A stretch of DNA of 64,000 nucleotides. Source: Segatella copri. GTDB taxonomy: Bacteria; Bacteroidota; Bacteroidia; Bacteroidales; Bacteroidaceae. Positions 60,091 to 64,000 of the stretch are shown here, piece by piece (the stretch's first letter is position 1; every line of letters begins with the position of its first letter). Below the pieces are notes generated by a model, which saw nothing but the letters and a program-made list of their open reading frames with translations, did no database searches and was not told where the DNA came from. The stretch lies in the NCBI RefSeq assembly GCF_015074785.1, contig NZ_CP042464.1:496001-560000 (forward strand), written 5' to 3'. Position numbers and translations under genes: made by a program.

Positions 60091-61347
60091 TTAGTTTCTT
60101 GGCTTGTGAATGCCGTAGATGTCGCACATGAATCCTTTATCAGTGATTAGATTGTTCATGTCGATACTGTCGAACAACTTGTGATGAGTACCGATTACCA
60201 CAATCTGATACTCTTTTTCCAGAACTTTAGGATCATCTGTCACCTTGATGTTATATTCTTTTTTTACTTCCTCTACATCTACCAATGGATCGTAGAGTGT
60301 GGTTTTGTAACCTGCTCCTACCAGGTTGATATAGAGATCGGCTACTTTTGTGTTTCTGATATCATCGCTGTCTGGCTTGAACGAGAAGCCGAGAATCAGC
60401 ACGTTAGTCTCCGGAGCCTTGAACTTTCTGCTTTCAGATGCATTCTTTATCTTTCCTGCCATCCATACCGCCATCTGCTCGTTAACCTCGCGGGCTGTAG
60501 AGAGCAGCGATGGTACCACGTCAACCTCCTGTGCCTTGTTAATCAGGTAGTATGGGTCTACCGCGATGCAGTGGCCGCCAACGAGTCCTGGAGTAGCAGG
60601 TATGAAATTCCATTTTGTGCTTGCTGCCGCCGTTACGTCTTCAATGTTGATGTTCATCTTGTCGAAAATCTTTTCCATCTCATTGAAGAAGGCTATCTGC
60701 ACGTCTCTCTGGCAGTTCTCCATCAGTTTACATGCCTCTGCTATTCTGATACTCTTCGCCTTGTAGGTGCCATGGGTAAGTACTGAAGCATAGAGGCTGT
60801 CGATGATAGCTGCTGCTTCGGGTGTAGAACCGCTGGTAACCTTCACGATGTTCTCGATGGTATGAACTGTATCGCCCGGGTTGATGCGCTCTGGCGAGAA
60901 GCCTACAAAGAAACTCTGGTTCAATTTCAATCCTGATGTAGATGCCAGTAATGGAGCGCAGACCTCTTCAGTCAGACCTGGGTAAACGGTACTTTCGTAT
61001 ACCACGATATCACCTTCTTTCAGAATCCTGCCAACCTCAGCTGTAGCATTGCGCACGCAGCTGATGTCTGGCTTGTTAGATTTGTTCACCGGTGTCGGTA
61101 CAGCGATGATATACACGTTACACTTCTTCAGGGCATCAATGTTGCTGGTCAGTTTCAATCCCTGTTTCAATGCCTTGCATACAGGTTTGTTGTCTGTCAT
61201 TGTACTTTTGGCTAACTTGTCTACCTTCTCAGCTTTGATGTCATAACCCCATGTATCGTATTTCTTTGAGAATAAGCATGCTAGTGGAGTACCAACATAC
61301 CCCAATCCTATTATTCCAATCTTAAACTCAAAAGACTTGTTTATCAT
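60091..61347 (-). CDS. Nucleotide-sugar dehydrogenase (UDP-GlcNAc/ManNAc-uronate type)
   Basis: A 418-residue UDP-glucose/GDP-mannose dehydrogenase-family protein. The NAD-binding motif GIIGLGYVGTPLA is at about 11-23, and the catalytic cysteine lies in GLVGGHCIAVDPYYL (about 255-269). The motifs EVCAPLLAS, GFSPERINPGD and GFSFKPDSDDIRNT point to the WbpO/TviB/CapL type that oxidises UDP-N-acetylhexosamines. It would supply uronic sugar for a capsule or exopolysaccharide made by the adjacent membrane glycosyltransferase. Confidence 0.9.
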   Translation of the reverse strand: MINKSFEFKIGIIGLGYVGTPLACLFSKKYDTWGYDIKAEKVDKLAKSTMTDNKPVCKALKQGLKLTSNIDALKKCNVYIIAVPTPVNKSNKPDISCVRNATAEVGRILKEGDIVVYESTVYPGLTEEVCAPLLASTSGLKLNQSFFVGFSPERINPGDTVHTIENIVKVTSGSTPEAAAIIDSLYASVLTHGTYKAKSIRIAEACKLMENCQRDVQIAFFNEMEKIFDKMNINIEDVTAAASTKWNFIPATPGLVGGHCIAVDPYYLINKAQEVDVVPSLLSTAREVNEQMAVWMAGKIKNASESRKFKAPETNVLILGFSFKPDSDDIRNTKVADLYINLVGAGYKTTLYDPLVDVEEVKKEYNIKVTDDPKVLEKEYQIVVIGTHHKLFDSIDMNNLITDKGFMCDIYGIHKPRN

Positions 61348-61436
61348 ATACTATATTCTGTTTATGTTTTATAATGTTGTTTCTTTTATTGGGAGTTCCC
61401 TTCTGTATGTACGTTACGGCAAGTAACTCGGATCTT

Positions 61437-62783
61437 TTAGATTCCTTCAAGCTGAGCATAGCGTGAAGTCTTCTCAGGATTCCAGGCGTCCTTGTATGAA
61501 CGGCGGAAGAAGAGCTCTTGCAGATGAGCCGACAGACGGGCGATACGCAGGAAATAACCTGTATAAGGTGACATCAGTGGCAGGTATCTGTAAAGGAACC
61601 ATACATCTTTCTTTCTTTCTGAAACCATCAGCACCAAGATGAAGGCAAGCTGCGAGAAGCATACCCTGATGAAGTAGCCCAGTGCCAGCACTTCAATGAT
61701 GTGCGTGTTAAACGTGATGGCGAGCTTGATGATATACCACAACCACAGAAAATTGAGGAAGCAGTCGAAAACCACACTCTCCATATTAGATAACCAGTTA
61801 AGGATACTCCAGTTCTTTGTAGGCAACAGAATGTCGGCATGCTTACGTAGACGGAATCTCACGAGCGAGCGCGACCATCTGATGCGCTGATGATACAACT
61901 TATACCATTTGGTAGGTACATTGGTCATGCAGATGGCATCTTCAGCAAATTTCACTTTATATCCGGCTTTGCGGATCTTCTGTGTCAGGTCACCATCCAG
62001 TCCCGGTCCGATATCCCAGTAGCCTATTTCTTTCAGCGTCTTTCTTTCGAAGGCTCCGAATGCTCCCGAAATGATGTGGTAGATACCCAGTTCGCTGGTT
62101 ACGATGCGTCCCACCTGTATTCGCTTCAGATATTCGAATGCCTGCAGCGATGAGCAGATGGTTTCCTTGTAGTTGCGCACTTTCACACATCCTCCTACGC
62201 CCTTTACCATTCCGTCGATGTAGAAGGGGAGTAGAATCTTCTCCAGTGCATCACGGTCTAGAGAAGAGTCGGCATCCAGACATACGATATATTTTCCTCT
62301 TGCCATCTGGGCTCCATAGTTGCTGGCTGCAGCTTTACCGCCTCTTGTTTCCAACCTCAGATAGTGGGTGATGTACCCAGCCCGGTAGAGGTCGTTGCAA
62401 ATCAGTTTGGTGTCATCATTGCTTCCGTCGTCTACCACTATGATTTCGTAGTTCCGGTAGGTTTGCTCTGCCAGTGAGTTCACCATTTTGAATATATGCT
62501 TGCCTTCGTTCTTTCCCGGTACGAGGATGCTTACTAGTGGATTCTCGCGGTACAGGAAGAACTTGGCATATTCTTTCTCTTTATCTATCCGGTTTCTCTT
62601 CATCAGTCGGTTTCCTATCACGAGATATTCCAGTATGTAATATCTTGGCATCTCGATGAAGAAGAGGAACCAGTAGGTATTCACGATACTGCTAAACGAT
62701 AGCGTGCTGATCCAGTCGAAGAAATCGTTCAGATGTTCTGCTATGCTAAACATACGCTTTTCCCTTTCTTCTTGATGGCTCAT
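61437..62783 (-). CDS. Membrane family-2 glycosyltransferase (polysaccharide synthase-like)
   Basis: A 448-residue protein with an N-terminal membrane segment, a GT-A domain (VSILVPGKNEGK, IIVVDDGSNDD at about 115, CLDADSS at about 171, GLDGDLTQK at about 258) and the product-channel motif HQRIRWSRS at about 300, then three or more C-terminal helices. D,D,D and (Q/R)-x-x-R-W are the marks of processive synthases such as hyaluronan, cellulose and PNAG synthases. It overlaps the TackOD1 gene by ATGA. It probably makes an exopolysaccharide from a uronic-acid containing precursor. Confidence 0.88.
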   Translation of the reverse strand: MSHQEEREKRMFSIAEHLNDFFDWISTLSFSSIVNTYWFLFFIEMPRYYILEYLVIGNRLMKRNRIDKEKEYAKFFLYRENPLVSILVPGKNEGKHIFKMVNSLAEQTYRNYEIIVVDDGSNDDTKLICNDLYRAGYITHYLRLETRGGKAAASNYGAQMARGKYIVCLDADSSLDRDALEKILLPFYIDGMVKGVGGCVKVRNYKETICSSLQAFEYLKRIQVGRIVTSELGIYHIISGAFGAFERKTLKEIGYWDIGPGLDGDLTQKIRKAGYKVKFAEDAICMTNVPTKWYKLYHQRIRWSRSLVRFRLRKHADILLPTKNWSILNWLSNMESVVFDCFLNFLWLWYIIKLAITFNTHIIEVLALGYFIRVCFSQLAFILVLMVSERKKDVWFLYRYLPLMSPYTGYFLRIARLSAHLQELFFRRSYKDAWNPEKTSRYAQLEGI

Positions 62784-64000
62784 CTCAGCACGGTGAGCGC
62801 CAAGAGGGCCATGATTATGAGTATACCTGCGATGGTGACAAGGATGGCAACGAGTTTCTTGTAGAGCACGATGCGCTTCTGTATCTTGTCGTTTTCATCT
62901 TCCTTCGGCTCCGTATCAAGCAGCTCTTCCTGCGGCTTCACCTCTTTCTCTTCTTCCTTCATCAGAGGTTCCTCTGAGTAGTGGCAGTAGTCGTCTGGAG
63001 TCATATCCACATATTGCAGTTTGTTGAAGAACTCGTCATAGTTGTTGGCGATGGTCTTCGTCTTGGTTTCCAGCATGCTGCAGATAATCTCGTCCGGTTC
63101 TATCGAGTCGGCCACCTTTCTGATGGCTACCGACATCTCCTTGCTCAATTTCTGCTGGGCCTCTTCCACCGTTTCTCCCTGCTCATAGAGGGTAGAGGAT
63201 ACGTAGAAGATATTGTTGTTGTAAGACACCTTGTGATTGGAGAAGATTCTACAGAGCTTGCCCTGTATGCTTTCCTTTATCTTTACGGTATCCTTGTTAT
63301 CATCTATAATCCATATCTTGCCTACCATGACCGAGAGTTCATCCTTGCGGTAGGTTTCCATCAGCTGGCGTCGCAGTCGGTTTATCAGCAGATAATATTC
63401 CATGAAGTTATCATAGATGTTCGCCATGTTGTTGAACATGATATTGCCACTGGTCAGTGCTCTGATTCCTTCTTCCGTTATCTCGTAGTCCACAACGTCT
63501 CGTGGCACCAGGGCGTTTACCGGATAGGTGCTCTGGCAGTAGCAGCAGGTTGACTTGGTGATAGGCGAGGTAAATGAGTTCTCGCAGTCGTTGCAGGTAT
63601 ATACCACGGCTGGTCTGTCATAGTCAACACCGATGTGGCGCAGTTTCTTGTGACACTTCGGACAGATGAGCATACCGCCCACATTGTAGCTGCTCTCTGG
63701 CGATACGTTGGCGCAGCTGAAGTGGTGGATGATGTTCTGAATCTTCAGGTTCGTACTTCCGCACTTCGGACAGCACTCTGTATAGAGCAGGTGAGAGTGG
63801 TTGCACTTAGGGCATAGATGCTCCTTGAGCAGGAAACGGTGAATGCGCAGTGAACCAAACTCCACCATAGAGTCGATGAACATGAACATTTCGTTGAGAT
63901 GGAAGAGACCCATACTGTGATAGTGCTCGAAGATTGGGTTGATATATCCCAAAGACGATTTCTCCAGCAGTCGGTGTCCCATGATTCGCTGGTCTCTTGA
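62780..64000 (-). CDS. TackOD1-type zinc-ribbon protein (3' part; continues past window)
   Basis: The frame is open to the window end, with plausible coding residues (SRDQRI) before the ATG at 63982, so the gene probably starts outside. The visible part has three to four zinc ribbons: HLCPKCNHSHLLYTECCPKC, then FSCANV, LICPKCHKKLRHIGVDYDRP, TCNDCENSF and STCCYC. This order and the motif LRHIG-x-DYD-x-P are typical of the TackOD1 output domain. A long helical domain (about 170-345), an acidic linker and a C-terminal membrane helix (about 380-398) follow. It is coupled to the glycosyltransferase gene, which suggests a regulator or scaffold of it. Confidence 0.72.
   Translation of the reverse strand, partial: SRDQRIMGHRLLEKSSLGYINPIFEHYHSMGLFHLNEMFMFIDSMVEFGSLRIHRFLLKEHLCPKCNHSHLLYTECCPKCGSTNLKIQNIIHHFSCANVSPESSYNVGGMLICPKCHKKLRHIGVDYDRPAVVYTCNDCENSFTSPITKSTCCYCQSTYPVNALVPRDVVDYEITEEGIRALTSGNIMFNNMANIYDNFMEYYLLINRLRRQLMETYRKDELSVMVGKIWIIDDNKDTVKIKESIQGKLCRIFSNHKVSYNNNIFYVSSTLYEQGETVEEAQQKLSKEMSVAIRKVADSIEPDEIICSMLETKTKTIANNYDEFFNKLQYVDMTPDDYCHYSEEPLMKEEEKEVKPQEELLDTEPKEDENDKIQKRIVLYKKLVAILVTIAGILIIMALLALTVLR

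Noticed and set aside
1..64000. tRNA, rRNA and CRISPR genes
   Set aside because: I looked for tRNA-like arms with CCA-type ends, rRNA signatures and repeat-spacer arrays and found none, but this was by eye and cannot exclude a missed tRNA.

Overview
The window looks like a gut Bacteroidota chromosome, most likely Prevotella/Segatella (copri group). The evidence is Bacteroidota-type promoters throughout (-7 TAnnTTTG with a TTTG about 20 nt upstream), a CTnDOT-type tra operon, Oar-like TonB receptors, a BACON-domain lipoprotein, and DUF4836 and DUF3256 proteins. The species is inferred; no rRNA or tRNA gene was seen.

Region 1 (1 to about 31 kb) is most of an integrative conjugative element, read mainly leftwards. 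It holds traO(partial)-N-M-L-K-J (1-4533), a block of exported or unknown proteins (4763-11138) interrupted by an ORF6N-domain gene, and traG-F-E-E'-(TraD-like) (11135-15667). The two tra units share an identical 38-bp upstream block at the same distance from their -7 boxes. Next comes a small-gene zone (15.8-20 kb) with two copies of a ~370-bp non-coding repeat and a cassette of tiny membrane peptides. After that are a cytosine methyltransferase gene with a long second-frame ORF, ParA and partner, and a replication-like module (primase, toprim-like protein, winged-helix organiser, DnaC-type ATPase, HTH proteins) closed by a divergent XRE regulator at 30.3 kb. No relaxase, coupling protein or integrase is visible, so the element must continue past the left edge or lacks them.

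Region 2 (31-40 kb) is mostly core chromosome: a second copy of the tiny-membrane-peptide cassette beside a DUF3256 gene, a probable stand-alone small RNA, split chromate transporter genes, a nucleoside permease, a DUF151 nuclease-type protein, rsmE, a DUF4836 lipoprotein and an ABC transporter pair flanked by matching hairpins.

Region 3 (40-50 kb) is an outer-membrane locus: two paralogous Oar-like TonB receptors around a BACON/OB-fold lipoprotein. A complete 1.3-kb ISAs1-type element, with target duplication, sits between the first receptor gene and its apparent promoter.

Region 4 (50-64 kb) holds a serine hydrolase, a metallophosphoesterase, queH, fhs, thiE, the anaerobic pyruvate formate-lyase pair pflB/pflA with a tiny membrane ORF between them, and a leftward exopolysaccharide-like cluster: a TackOD1-type zinc-ribbon protein (cut by the window edge), a membrane glycosyltransferase, a nucleotide-sugar dehydrogenase and a single-domain response regulator.
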